From Paracoccus saliphilus (lineage in GTDB: Bacteria; Pseudomonadota; Alphaproteobacteria; Rhodobacterales; Rhodobacteraceae), in NCBI RefSeq assembly GCF_028553805.1, contig NZ_CP067140.1:2356001-2420000 (forward strand): a stretch of 64,000 bases of DNA, written 5' to 3'. The notes under the pieces are model-generated. The model made no database searches and was not told the DNA's origin. It saw only the letters and a program-made list of their open reading frames with translations. A program made the translations under genes and the position numbers. Positions 26,240-34,592 of the stretch are shown in pieces; position 1 is the stretch's first letter; every line of letters starts with the position of its first letter.

Positions 26240-27220
26240 TTATGGGATAATTACAATAGCTCCACTCGCGCGTCGTTCTTCGGCCGCACGGTGTGCTTCG
26301 GCGATATCCTCAAGTGCAAATCGCTGCCCGATCTCAAGCGTAACATGCCCCTTGGCGACCGCATCGAATAGATCGACCGCGTTCGACCGGAATCGATTGA
26401 GATCGGCATTATGCGGAAAAACTGACGGTCGGGTCAGGAAAAGACAGCCCTTTTTGTTCAGCAGGTCCGGATCGATCGCCGGCGCCTTTCCCGAGGACGC
26501 CCCGTAATTCACCACGAGTCCGAAGGGTGCTGCGCAGTCGAGTGACTGAAGTAGTGTGTCCTTACCAACGGCGTCATAAACAACGCGCGCCTTTTCGCCA
26601 CCAGTCGCCCTGAGAAATGCATCCGACCAATCCGGCTGGCTCGTGTCCACAACCTCGATGCAGCCGGCGTCGAGAGCCGCCTGGCGTTTCGGAGGCGTGC
26701 CCGTGCCCCCGATCACGCGCGCACCAAGCGCGGTAGCCCAGCGTGACAGGATCTGCCCGACGCCACCGGCCGCGGAATGCACGAAAATGAGGTCGCCCGG
26801 TTGAATAGCATGCGTGTGACGCAGGAGATACTGGGCAGTCATGCCTTTGAACAAAACAGTAGCAGCCGTTTCGTCATCGATGTTGTCGGGCAGCTGTACG
26901 AGCTTGTCCGCAGGAACATTGCGCCGATCAGCATAGGCACCGACACCGGCATTCATATAGGCAACCCGCTGGCCTGGCTTGATATCACGGACCCCTTCGC
27001 CAACCGCGTCCACGATACCTGCGGCTTCGAAGCCAAGTCCCGTAGGCAAAGGAAGCGGGTAAATGCCTTTACGTTGATAGATGTCGATAAAATTGAAGCC
27101 GATGGCCGTCTGTCGGATTTGCGCCTCACCTTTCATCGGGTCGGAAATACCTTCCTGCACGATCTTGAGAACTGAAGGATCTCCGAACTGCGTAATTTCT
27201 ACCACACGTCTGTTCGTCAT
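26240..27220 (-). CDS. NADPH:quinone oxidoreductase (zeta-crystallin type, Qor-like)
   Basis: The 326-residue protein belongs to the medium-chain reductase superfamily without zinc ligands. It shows GFNFIDIYQRKGIYPLPLPTGLGFEAAGIV, the quinone-reductase segment FVHSAAGGVGQILSRWATALGARVIGGTG (NADPH motif AAGGVG), and VVNYGASSGKAPAIDPDLL. It reduces quinones or activated alkenes with NADPH in the cytosol. It is divergent from an ArsR-type regulator, with a clear dyad between them, so expression is likely induced by a quinone or other electrophile. Confidence 0.93.
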   Translation of the reverse strand: MTNRRVVEITQFGDPSVLKIVQEGISDPMKGEAQIRQTAIGFNFIDIYQRKGIYPLPLPTGLGFEAAGIVDAVGEGVRDIKPGQRVAYMNAGVGAYADRRNVPADKLVQLPDNIDDETAATVLFKGMTAQYLLRHTHAIQPGDLIFVHSAAGGVGQILSRWATALGARVIGGTGTPPKRQAALDAGCIEVVDTSQPDWSDAFLRATGGEKARVVYDAVGKDTLLQSLDCAAPFGLVVNYGASSGKAPAIDPDLLNKKGCLFLTRPSVFPHNADLNRFRSNAVDLFDAVAKGHVTLEIGQRFALEDIAEAHRAAEERRASGAIVIIP

Positions 27221-27249
27221 GTCCGTTGCCTCTCATTCATTCGTACGAT

Positions 27250-27271
27250 AGGTATGACAAAAATCATACCT
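27250..27271. promoter_or_regulatory. Perfect dyad between qor and the ArsR gene: candidate operator
   Basis: The arms AGGTATGA (27250-27257) and TCATACCT (27264-27271) are perfectly complementary with a 6-nt spacer. The dyad lies in the 65-bp divergent promoter between the quinone oxidoreductase and the HTH gene, 14 bp before the latter's ATG. ArsR-family repressors bind dyads of this size at their own promoters. Confidence 0.7.
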
Positions 27272-27285
27272 TGGACGAGGACGCA

Positions 27286-27591
27286 ATGGCAGAGTTTCTT
27301 CCCGAGCCACGGCCTGACGAGATGGATCTGCTGATGGTGCTGTCCGCCCTGGCTGATCCGCATCGCTTGCGCATTGCACTTGCGCTTGCGAAAGCGCCAG
27401 ATGCCGTTCTTCCCTGTACCGCTTTTGAACTTCCTGTCACTAAGGCGACGCGCACGCATCATTTCAGGATTCTGCGCGAGGCAGGTGTCATTCGCCAATA
27501 CGATCATGGCAACGGGCGCTCAAATCAATTACGGCTCGCGGACCTGAGACAACGCTTTCCAGGCATTCTGACAACACTGCTTGCAGGATAA
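27286..27591 (+). CDS. ArsR-family helix-turn-helix transcriptional regulator
   Basis: The 101-residue protein starts at ATG 27286 after GAGGACGCA; a TTG at 27226 would give an extra 20 residues running through the operator and is less likely. The winged-helix domain is almost the whole protein: MDLLMVLSALADPHRLRIALALAKA, then FELPVTKATRTHHFRILREAGVIRQYDHGNGRSNQLRLADLRQRFP. It lacks the CxCxxC metal site of ArsR, so it probably senses a small organic molecule or redox state. It is divergent from qor and likely represses it through the dyad between them. Confidence 0.88.
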   Translation: MAEFLPEPRPDEMDLLMVLSALADPHRLRIALALAKAPDAVLPCTAFELPVTKATRTHHFRILREAGVIRQYDHGNGRSNQLRLADLRQRFPGILTTLLAG

Positions 27592-28005
27592 CTTGCACCT
27601 GATGCAACATGATGAGGCATCAAGGCCGATCAGATTGAACTTGCCGGGAACACGATCCGGGCCCACTCTCGTTCCGCCAAAACCGCGACAGCCTGTCCGC
27701 ACTGTGCACGATTTCGCGTCAAATCCACAGCAGCTCTCGACGCCGGCCTACCGATCTTCCCGCGCATGACCGGTAGGTGGAATTGGTCTGCTGGCGCGTC
27801 ATTTTCGTTGCCTTGCTCTGCGTTGCCCAGCCCGGCCCGGATAGTTTCGGAGCGGTAGCCGCCCCTGATAGCGGCCTGAGTAGTGCTCTGCCGTCGCGCT
27901 GTTGTTGACACCTTACCAACAGCACGTCTATTATTCCCCTCTACGCAATATTGTTCTGTCTACCAGAATTTTGGTGACCGACATGAGCATGAGAGGGAGG
28001 AACCG
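27592..28005. other. Intergenic region upstream of the module-2 transporter
   Basis: A minus-strand open frame of about 90 codons (27630-27911) has no recognisable domain and no good ribosome site, so I do not call it a gene. The right end (27940-28005) is the promoter of tctC, with a TTCTG-N5-CAGAA dyad at 27954-27968 and the ribosome site GGGAGG at 27995-28000. Confidence 0.5.
27954..27968. promoter_or_regulatory. TTCTG-N5-CAGAA dyad upstream of module-2 tctC
   Basis: TTCTG (27954-27958), 5-nt spacer, CAGAA (27964-27968), followed by TTT. It is 38 bp upstream of the tctC start. The same pattern recurs at 34488-34503 beside the IclR gene and at 35358-35376 before the enolase-superfamily gene. 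It is a candidate IclR operator. Confidence 0.6.
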
Positions 28006-29091
28006 ATGTTCACCAACAAGGCAATAGTCTCCGGGGCGATGGCCCTTTGCGCGTTGCTGGCAGCAACGACATATAGTCGCGCAGAAGTTGATTTCGGCGG
28101 CAAACGCATCACGATGATAATTCCCTACCAAGAGGGGAGCGGTTCGACGTTTCACGGGCGTCTCTTCGCTGAGGCGCTTGAGCGCGAGCTTCCGGGCAAT
28201 CCGACCATCATCGTGAAGAATATCGAGGGCGGCGGATCGATCAGGGGCATCAACGAATTTCATCGCGTTGCAGAGCCCAACGGACTGACCGTCGCAGCAA
28301 TCGGTACCGGGACAAGCCTGTCATATGTGCTGGGCGACCCGGCAGTTCACTACGACCTCGCGCCGATGACTGCCTTCGTCAGTTCGCCCTACGGCGTGAT
28401 CGTCTATGCGCGGACCGATCTGGGGTTGGGCGACGACCCTGTCGAAAATGTGCGCACACTGCTGGAGAAACCCTCTGCCTATGGCGGGAAGACGCCGACG
28501 TCGTCTGATCTTCCGGCTTTGCTGAGCATTGATCTGATGGGGATCAAACCGAATTACATCTTCGGGCTAAGCAGCTCGGACACCCGTGCGGCGCTCGAAC
28601 GGGGAGAGGTGTCGCTGAACTACGACAATGCCGCCAATTGGTCGACTAACGTCAAGCCTCTCATGGATGAGGGGCTTATCAAGCCACTGTTCACTCTTGG
28701 CTTCGCGAAGGATGGCGAAATCCAACGCGATCCGCTGTGGCCCGAGATTCCGACGTTTTTCGAGGTTTACGAGGAGATCCACGGAAAGAGCCTGGAAGGT
28801 CCGGCACTCGAGGTCTGGCTGTCGCTGTTCAACATTCGAGTGTCTGGCGGGAAGATTCTTCTTCTGCCCGAGGGAACGCCGCAGGAGATCGTGGACATCT
28901 ACAACGAAGCCGCCGCGGCCGCCCTTTCCGATCCGATCATGCAGACACCGCAGGCCGAGGTCATTCTGGCCGACTACCCTCAGTCGATAGGCACCGATGC
29001 CAACACGGCGCTGCACAGCGGGATCGGCATCACCGACAGCAACCGTCAGTGGCTCAAGGACTGGCTGTTGCGCGTCCATGACGTGAAATGA
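28006..29091 (+). CDS. tctC: Tripartite tricarboxylate transporter substrate-binding protein, divergent TctC
   Basis: The start is the ATG after GAGAGGGAGG (361 residues); the frame is open further upstream but without a start signal. The signal peptide is VSGAMALCALLAATTYSRA. The mature part follows the Bug fold but with changed motifs: KRITMIIPYQEGSGSTFHGRLFAEAL in place of VPFPPGGSTD, and VKNIEGGGSIRGINEFHRV. At 361 residues it is longer than usual, with an extended C-terminal half. It probably feeds the fused TctAB that follows. The altered ligand loop suggests a substrate different from those of the other two systems here. Confidence 0.88.
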   Translation: MFTNKAIVSGAMALCALLAATTYSRAEVDFGGKRITMIIPYQEGSGSTFHGRLFAEALERELPGNPTIIVKNIEGGGSIRGINEFHRVAEPNGLTVAAIGTGTSLSYVLGDPAVHYDLAPMTAFVSSPYGVIVYARTDLGLGDDPVENVRTLLEKPSAYGGKTPTSSDLPALLSIDLMGIKPNYIFGLSSSDTRAALERGEVSLNYDNAANWSTNVKPLMDEGLIKPLFTLGFAKDGEIQRDPLWPEIPTFFEVYEEIHGKSLEGPALEVWLSLFNIRVSGGKILLLPEGTPQEIVDIYNEAAAAALSDPIMQTPQAEVILADYPQSIGTDANTALHSGIGITDSNRQWLKDWLLRVHDVK

Positions 29092-29158
29092 AAGGCGTCC
29101 AGGGCGCGGCCACACTGTGCGGCTGCGCCCCGCGTTACAGGCTAAGGACACTCGAAAA

Positions 29159-31177
29159 ATGGACTCATCACTGGTTCAGAGCGCTCTTGAAGCACTCCTG
29201 ATACTTTTCTCGTGGCAGCACTTCATCCATCTGCTGGTCGGGGTCTTCATCGGTCTCGTTGTCGGGTTTATTCCCGGCCTCGGTGGCATCGCCGGCATGG
29301 CACTGACACTGCCGTTCGTGTTTGGCATGGAGCCGGCAAGCGCACTGGCAATGATGATAGGCCTGACGGCAGTCACGACTACATCGGACACCTTCATGGC
29401 CGTCCTGTTGGGCATCCCCGGGAGCTCCAGCGCACAGGCAAGCGTGATGGATGGATTTCCGCTGGCCAAACAGGGTCAGGCGGCACGGGCACTGAGTGCG
29501 GCGTTCAGCGCAAGCCTGATCGGCGGGCTGATCGGCGCGGCAATCCTGACACTCGCATTCTTCGCGGCCAAACCGATCCTGCTGGCCATCGGCTTCGGCG
29601 AGCAGCTGATGCTGGTCGTTTTCGCACTGACACTTGTGGGTATGCTGACGGGCAAGAGCGTCATAAAGGGCCTGGGCGGTTGCGCGCTCGGACTTCTGCT
29701 GGGAACGATCGGAACCGCTCCGGCGACGGGCGCCTACCGATTTACGCTGGACTGGTTGTATCTGAGCGACGGCCTGTCGCTGATCCTCGTGGCCCTCGGC
29801 GTATTCGCCATCCCGGAAATCGTTGACGTCCTGAAAAACCGCTCAAGTATCGCAGGAGAGACGGTCGTCGGGCGCGGCTGGTTTCGTGGAATCCGTGATT
29901 CCTACACAAATATCTGGCTGGTTGTGCGTTGCTCGGTCATCGGAGCGATGGTCGGCTTCCTGCCGGGACTGGGCGGCTCGGTCGTCGACTGGATCGCCTA
30001 CGGTCACGCCATGCAGACCACAAAGAATCGCGAGAACTTCGGTAAGGGGGAAATCCGCGGCCTGATCGGGCCGGAGGCTGCCGCGAACGCGAAAGAAGGC
30101 GGAGCGCTGATCCCCACGCTGTTCTTCGGTATTCCCGGTTCCGGGTCGATGGCGCTGCTGCTGGGTGGGCTGGTCATCATCGGGCTGACACCGGGCCGCA
30201 GTATGGTGTCGGAAAATGCAGACATGATCTATCTGATCATCTGGTCTATCGCCATCGCAAATGTCCTTGGCACTGGCATCAGCATGGCCGTGACAAAACC
30301 TGTGTCGAAGCTGACGCAGATGAACTTCAGGGTGATCGCCCCGATTGTGCTGGTTGCTGTCTTTTTCTCGGCTTACCAGAACAGCGGCAACTGGGGTGAT
30401 ATCCTCATCCTCATCGTCTTCGGCTGTGCGGGTATCCTGCTGAAGCGGTTCGGTTGGTCACGGGCCGCACTTCTGATCGGCTTCGTCCTTTCATCCAATC
30501 TCGAGGCCGCGGTCTATCGGACAGTACAGGTTTACGGCTGGTCCGTTTTTCACCGGCCGCTGACGCTGGTCATCCTGTGTTTCGCGATCATGTCGCTGAT
30601 CATCGCCTTCCGCAACAGAACACGACCGTCAAAAGCCTCGCAGATCGAATATACAGGCGGGCTCAAGACCCTACCCGCACAGATCCTTCTGACGTCCGGA
30701 CTGCTGGCGTTGACACTCGCTATTCTCGCCGATGTGGCTGACCTGCGGTTCCTGTCCATGGTCTTTCCCGTCACGGTCGCGACGATAACGGGCGTCATCC
30801 TGGTTGTGGCGATCGTCCAGATGGCAAGGAAGTCCAACGCACCCGGGCTGATCTATGATGAGGATGCGGAGGGCGCTGATTTCAAAGGCACATTGAACTG
30901 TTTGGGGTGGGTCTTGCTTCTGCCTGCCGTTTCCTGGCTGGTCGGGTACCAGTTTGGCGCACCGGTCTTCGTCTTCGCCTTTCTGAGCATTTTTGCGAAG
31001 ATAACGCTGCACCGAAGCCTGATTGGCGCCGCAGTCATTGCCGTGATTGTCTATGTTGTCACGGCCGTACTGGGGATGGAAGTCCCGAACGGGCTGCTGA
31101 ACCCGGTGATATCCAATGCTCTGGGCTCTCTGATGTTGGCGGATCATGGCGGTGCTGCACCCATCCCTTCCATCTGA
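29159..31177 (+). CDS. Fused tripartite tricarboxylate transporter permease TctA-TctB
   Basis: The protein is 672 residues from ATG 29159 (AAGGA about 10 nt upstream). Residues 1 to about 490 are TctA: GFIPGLGGIAGMALTLPFVFGM, GIPGSSSAQASVMDGFPLAKQGQAARAL, GFLPGLGGSVVDWIAYG and GIPGSGSMALLLGGLVIIGL. After a linker (RNRTRPSKASQIEYTGGLKTL) the last 160 residues carry four hydrophobic segments typical of TctB (ILLTSGLLALTLAILADVAD to VIAVIVYVVTAVLGMEVPNGLL). No separate tctB exists nearby, so one polypeptide supplies both membrane subunits. It forms an operon with the preceding tctC. Confidence 0.92.
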   Translation: MDSSLVQSALEALLILFSWQHFIHLLVGVFIGLVVGFIPGLGGIAGMALTLPFVFGMEPASALAMMIGLTAVTTTSDTFMAVLLGIPGSSSAQASVMDGFPLAKQGQAARALSAAFSASLIGGLIGAAILTLAFFAAKPILLAIGFGEQLMLVVFALTLVGMLTGKSVIKGLGGCALGLLLGTIGTAPATGAYRFTLDWLYLSDGLSLILVALGVFAIPEIVDVLKNRSSIAGETVVGRGWFRGIRDSYTNIWLVVRCSVIGAMVGFLPGLGGSVVDWIAYGHAMQTTKNRENFGKGEIRGLIGPEAAANAKEGGALIPTLFFGIPGSGSMALLLGGLVIIGLTPGRSMVSENADMIYLIIWSIAIANVLGTGISMAVTKPVSKLTQMNFRVIAPIVLVAVFFSAYQNSGNWGDILILIVFGCAGILLKRFGWSRAALLIGFVLSSNLEAAVYRTVQVYGWSVFHRPLTLVILCFAIMSLIIAFRNRTRPSKASQIEYTGGLKTLPAQILLTSGLLALTLAILADVADLRFLSMVFPVTVATITGVILVVAIVQMARKSNAPGLIYDEDAEGADFKGTLNCLGWVLLLPAVSWLVGYQFGAPVFVFAFLSIFAKITLHRSLIGAAVIAVIVYVVTAVLGMEVPNGLLNPVISNALGSLMLADHGGAAPIPSI

Positions 31178-31199
31178 ATTATAAAATTGATTCAGCCAC

Positions 31200-31226
31200 G
31201 GGCAGCGACCGATCCTGTCGCTGCCC
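31200..31226 (+). terminator. Hairpin terminator after tctAB
   Basis: GGGCAGCGAC (31200-31209), a 7-nt loop, and GTCGCTGCCC (31217-31226) give a perfect 10-bp GC-rich stem 23 bp after the tctAB stop, followed by CTATTTGAT. It probably ends the transporter transcript. Confidence 0.75.
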
Positions 31227-31249
31227 CTATTTGATATCCTAAATGGGCG

Positions 31250-31267
31250 TCGTTAAAGCCTTAACGA
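31250..31267. promoter_or_regulatory. TCGTTAA-N4-TTAACGA dyad before the secreted hydrolase-like gene
   Basis: TCGTTAA (31250-31256) and TTAACGA (31261-31267) form a perfect dyad with a 4-nt spacer, 45 bp before the ATG at 31313. Just downstream is CATATATATG (31270-31279), and GCCTGC/GCAGGC (31296-31312) forms a small hairpin over the ribosome-binding region. These suggest separate control of this gene. Confidence 0.45.
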
Positions 31268-31312
31268 ATCATATATATGTGTTTATAGTTTATCTGCCTG
31301 CAAGCAGCAGGC

Positions 31313-32215
31313 ATGGATAGAACGGGAAGCCTGCCAGTGAGACGATCAACATTCACGAGAGCAACGTGTTTCGCCGCAGTGCTAGTGTCGGCCACGCTGG
31401 CGATGCAGTCGAAACCGGCAGGGGCGGAAGAGCCGCAGGGCGCCTTTATCGAGGTGCAGGGTGCAAAACTCTGGTGTCTGGACTCGGGAGGATCCGGTGA
31501 CGTGATCGTGTTCCTTCACGCGAACACCGGAAGCAGCGAGACTTTTCTGACCCGCCAGTTCCCCGCCTTCACCGGCCAAGGGTTCCGTGCGCTAGCCTGT
31601 GACCGGCGCAGTTCGGGGAAAAGCAGTCCGAAAAGTGTCGACGCCGACGGACAGGGATCGGTTGCCGGCGATACGGTGGCCGTACTTGACGTCCTGAGTA
31701 TCGATAAGGCCTCGGTGCTGGGCGTCGCCGGCGGTGGCTTTGCCGCACTGGATCTGGCGGCCAATTATCCCGACCGGATCGACAAGCTGATCGTTGGCGC
31801 CAGCAACGGCAGGATTCAGGACAAAGAGATCCAGGATTTCCGAAGTGCCATAGCCATTCCGGGTCTGCGCGATCTGCCGAGCCATGCCTATCGCGAACTG
31901 TCGCCGACCTACAGAGGTTTGGACGGCCCCGGCGTCAACGAATGGGAACGAATCGAGACTAAGGCGCATTTCGAAGCCAAACCCCAAAAGGAACGCACAC
32001 CAAACACCTTCGAGAAGCTGTCGACTATCTCAGCCAAGACCCTTGTGATCGCCGGCGGCGCGGACCTTCTGGCGCCACCGGCGCTGATGGAGATCTGGGC
32101 TGCGCATATTCCGGACAGCATGCTAGTCAAGATGCCCGAAGTCGGGCACGCGATCTCGTGGGAGAAACCAGAAGAGTTTAACGCGATCGTGCTGAAGTTT
32201 CTGGCGCGCCCTTAA
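31313..32215 (+). CDS. Exported alpha/beta-hydrolase-fold protein lacking the nucleophile serine
   Basis: The 300-residue protein starts with an export signal (RATCFAAVLVSATLAMQSKPAGAEE, cleavage near residue 38), preceded by RR in a loose Tat-like setting. The fold is clear: VIVFLHANTGSSETFLTRQFPAF, ALACDRRSSGKSS, GGADLLAPPALMEIW and the catalytic-His position EVGHAISWEKPEEF. At the nucleophile elbow, where GxSxG is expected, it has SVLGVAGGGFAALDLA, so the serine is alanine. It may be a binding protein or use another mechanism in the periplasm. It lies between the transporter and the CoA-transferase genes of module 2. Confidence 0.85.
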   Translation: MDRTGSLPVRRSTFTRATCFAAVLVSATLAMQSKPAGAEEPQGAFIEVQGAKLWCLDSGGSGDVIVFLHANTGSSETFLTRQFPAFTGQGFRALACDRRSSGKSSPKSVDADGQGSVAGDTVAVLDVLSIDKASVLGVAGGGFAALDLAANYPDRIDKLIVGASNGRIQDKEIQDFRSAIAIPGLRDLPSHAYRELSPTYRGLDGPGVNEWERIETKAHFEAKPQKERTPNTFEKLSTISAKTLVIAGGADLLAPPALMEIWAAHIPDSMLVKMPEVGHAISWEKPEEFNAIVLKFLARP

Positions 32216-32261
32216 AGGAAGCGCCTCCACCCTTCAGGGCCGAGGCGTCTGCTGCGATGAT

Positions 32262-32320
32262 CCTGCCCCCGGACCGGCGGGCCCTGCCCCCGGACCGGCG
32301 GGCCACCGGTCCGGGGGCAG
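32262..32320. terminator. Tandem 21-bp repeat ending in a 15-bp hairpin between convergent genes
   Basis: A 21-bp unit occurs twice head to tail (32262-32282 and 32283-32303). The second copy pairs with the following sequence: CTGCCCCCGGACCGG (32284-32298), a 7-nt loop, CCGGTCCGGGGGCAG (32306-32320), a perfect 15-bp stem. The first copy could compete for the same arm. The site is between convergent stops at 32215 and 32328, so it likely terminates both transcripts. Confidence 0.75.
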
Positions 32321-32327
32321 TCACTAC

Positions 32328-33506
32328 TCATTCGGAAATGACGCCATGGGCGAGCATATCGTCGATTTCAGCATCGGTGTAGCCTAGGTCGCCTGCGATG
32401 GCACGGCTGTGCTGACCCGGACCGGGAAGGTCGAGCCGTTTCCCGAAGCGGCGGTTGTTCATTTCAATCGGAAGGGCCGGGATCTCCACTGCGCGATCAT
32501 CTTCCAGCGTGAGCGGAATCATCCCCCCCGCCGTTTTCAGATGCGGGTCGTCAAACATGTCTTGCGGCCGGTTGATCGGCGCGAAGGGCAGCCCGATCTC
32601 TTCGCAGCGGGTCAGGATTTCGGACTTGCTCAGACCGGCGAACATCTGCCGTACTGTCGGCATAAAGCTTTCCCGAGCCTCGACCCTGCCGCGGTTGGTC
32701 GAGAGACGCAGATCCGAAGCTAGCTCGTACAAGCCGAAGGCACTGGTGAACCGTTCCCACTGCTGGTCGGATACCACCCCCACGAAAACCTGTGCCGACT
32801 CCGATGTTTCGAAGACGTCATAAATCGCCCAAGCCGATTGCCTGGCCGGCATCGGCTCGGGCGGCCTGCCGGTCACCGCCAACTGCATCATATGCTGCGA
32901 TACCAGGTAGGCGTTGTTTTCGAACAGCCCGCTGCGTACCAGCTGTCCCTGCTGCGTGGCATTCCGTTCAAACAGGGCGGCGATGACCCCGGTTGCAGCA
33001 AACAGGCCCCCCATGATGTCGTTCACAGAACATCCAGCCCGCAGCGGCCGGCCGGGAGGACCCGTCATATATGCCAGCCCGCCCATCATCTGGACAACTT
33101 CATCCAGCGCGGTTCTTTTCTCGTAGGGCCCGGACAAAAACCCTTTGAGGGAGCAGTAGATGAGACGCGGGTGTCTCGACATGAGCGTCGCCGCACACAA
33201 ATCAAGACGCTGCAGGGCGCCATCGCGGAAGTTCTCGCAAAAAACATCCGCCGTGCCGACGAGTCGCGACAACAGCTCCGAACCCTGCGCGCTCTTGATG
33301 TCCAGCGCGATGCTTTTCTTGTTCCGGTTGAAACTTGGGAAAAAGCCGGCTCCGGATCCCGGGAGGTGGCGCGTCTTGTCACCCTCACCGACCGGTTCGA
33401 CCTTGATGACGTCGGCCCCCATATCCGCAAGGACCAGTCCACAGCTCGGGCCCATCACCATATGGGATAGTTCCACAACCCGAATTCCCGCAAGAGGTCC
33501 CGTCAT
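32328..33506 (-). CDS. Family III (CaiB/BaiF) CoA transferase, module 2
   Basis: The 392-residue protein has IRVVELSHMVMGPSCGLVLADMGADVIKVE, GDKTRHLPGSGAGFF, NRNKKSIALDIK and the catalytic-aspartate segment AGCSVNDIMGGLFAATGVIAA. It overlaps the upstream HMG-CoA-lyase-like gene by 4 bp, so the two are translationally coupled. A CoA transferase followed by an HMG-lyase-type aldol cleavage is the arrangement used for 3-hydroxy dicarboxylates such as citramalate or 3-hydroxy-3-methylglutarate; the substrate here is probably of that type, but this is inference. Confidence 0.93.
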   Translation of the reverse strand: MTGPLAGIRVVELSHMVMGPSCGLVLADMGADVIKVEPVGEGDKTRHLPGSGAGFFPSFNRNKKSIALDIKSAQGSELLSRLVGTADVFCENFRDGALQRLDLCAATLMSRHPRLIYCSLKGFLSGPYEKRTALDEVVQMMGGLAYMTGPPGRPLRAGCSVNDIMGGLFAATGVIAALFERNATQQGQLVRSGLFENNAYLVSQHMMQLAVTGRPPEPMPARQSAWAIYDVFETSESAQVFVGVVSDQQWERFTSAFGLYELASDLRLSTNRGRVEARESFMPTVRQMFAGLSKSEILTRCEEIGLPFAPINRPQDMFDDPHLKTAGGMIPLTLEDDRAVEIPALPIEMNNRRFGKRLDLPGPGQHSRAIAGDLGYTDAEIDDMLAHGVISE

Positions 33507-34459
33507 GCGCTTGCACTACGCAGGGATCGGGAAAATCCGGTGGGCAATCCGGCGTCGGCAATGTAGCCATACAAAGGCTCGCCCGGCAAGCCTCTGAGCA
33601 GCTGACTGCGCGCCGCTACCAGGCGATCAAGATCTATTCCGGTCGCCAGACCTTCAGCTTCGAGCAGGAAGACAAGGTCTTCAGTGACGATGTTGCCAGT
33701 GGCTCCGGGCGCGTAGGGACACCCGCCCAGTCCGGCAAGCGAACTGTCGAAGGTGCGGACCCCGGCGTCGAGCGCTGCCAGGACATTGGCCAGACCCTGC
33801 CCGCGTGTGTTATGGAAATGCGCCGCACCGACATTTGAGCCGAGCGAATTGTACATCTGCCGAAACAGCTTGCGCACCTGTGTGGGTGTTCCCGACCCCG
33901 CTGTGTCCGAAAGGCCGACCGACGTCACGCCCGCTCGGATCACACGTTCGGCAATGTCGACAACCCGTCCGGGGTCCATCGCGCCCTCGACAACGCATCC
34001 AAATGCCGTTGACAGTCCGGCCTCGACCCCGATGGCGGGTGTGCGGTCTCGAACAAGTTGGACGATCCTCTTCGTCTCCGCGATCATCTCGTCGGTACTT
34101 TTCCCTAGATTGGTGCGGCTGTGCGTCTCAGATATCGAAACAGGAATAGTGATCTTGTCGACGCCCGCCGCGATGGCGCGCTCGGCGCCGCGCAGATTGG
34201 CAACCAGGCCGATGATTTCGGGAATGGCCGTATTCAGCGCGACGGATGTTCGCCAGTCTTCCAACAGTCGGTCCGTATCCGCCATCTGTGGCAGATGCGT
34301 CGGCGACACGAATGACCCGATCTCGATTTCGGCAAGACCGGCCTCCGCCAGCGCCGCAATCCAGTCCAACCGGGCGTCATAGTTCATCACCCGTGCAACA
34401 CTCTGAAGGCCGTCCCTGGGCCCGACTTCGCTCACAATCACATCTCGACCGTTCGCCAT
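33503..34459 (-). CDS. Hydroxymethylglutaryl-CoA lyase-like enzyme
   Basis: The start is ATG 34459 after AAGGAAA (318 residues); an upstream in-frame codon at 34519 is less likely. The TIM-barrel of the DRE-metallolyase family is plain: VIVSEVGPRDGLQSVARVM (metal-binding Asp and catalytic Arg in PRDGLQ), EIEIGSFVSPTHLPQMADTD, ISETHSRTNLGKSTDEMI, TSVGLSDTAGSGTP, HFHNTRGQGLANVLAALDAG (metal-binding HFH) and the GLGGCPYAPGATGNI loop with its catalytic Cys. It cleaves a 3-hydroxyacyl-CoA to acetyl-CoA and a 3-oxo or 2-oxo acid. The gene is divergent from the IclR regulator. Confidence 0.93.
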   Translation of the reverse strand: MANGRDVIVSEVGPRDGLQSVARVMNYDARLDWIAALAEAGLAEIEIGSFVSPTHLPQMADTDRLLEDWRTSVALNTAIPEIIGLVANLRGAERAIAAGVDKITIPVSISETHSRTNLGKSTDEMIAETKRIVQLVRDRTPAIGVEAGLSTAFGCVVEGAMDPGRVVDIAERVIRAGVTSVGLSDTAGSGTPTQVRKLFRQMYNSLGSNVGAAHFHNTRGQGLANVLAALDAGVRTFDSSLAGLGGCPYAPGATGNIVTEDLVFLLEAEGLATGIDLDRLVAARSQLLRGLPGEPLYGYIADAGLPTGFSRSLRSASA

Positions 34460-34487
34460 GACAAAATTTCCTTTGTGTAGAAACTGC

Positions 34488-34503
34488 ATCTGTTGAGCAG
34501 AAT
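34488..34503. promoter_or_regulatory. ATCTG-N5-CAGAAT dyad in the HMG-lyase/iclR divergent promoter
   Basis: ATCTG (34488-34492), 5-nt spacer, CAGAAT (34498-34503), then TT. It matches the dyads at 27954 and 35358 in core and spacing (TCTG-N5-CAGA). It is 29 bp from the lyase start and 90 bp from the iclR start, suitable for joint control. Confidence 0.55.
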
Positions 34504-34592
34504 TTAATCCGATGACCACACATCGTCAACGCTTGATCTGACATTTGACGCGCTGATACTGCATACCTCACCAAGGACCGGAGGATTGAACG

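Noticed and set aside
27630..27911. Minus-strand frame of about 93 codons in the gap before module 2
   Set aside because: I do not recognise it, it has no good ribosome site and it overlaps a promoter region; it could be a mobile-element scrap but the evidence is too weak.
32262..32303. Two 21-bp repeats considered as a CRISPR-like or mobile-element repeat
   Set aside because: They are directly adjacent without spacer, occur only twice and form part of a hairpin between convergent genes.
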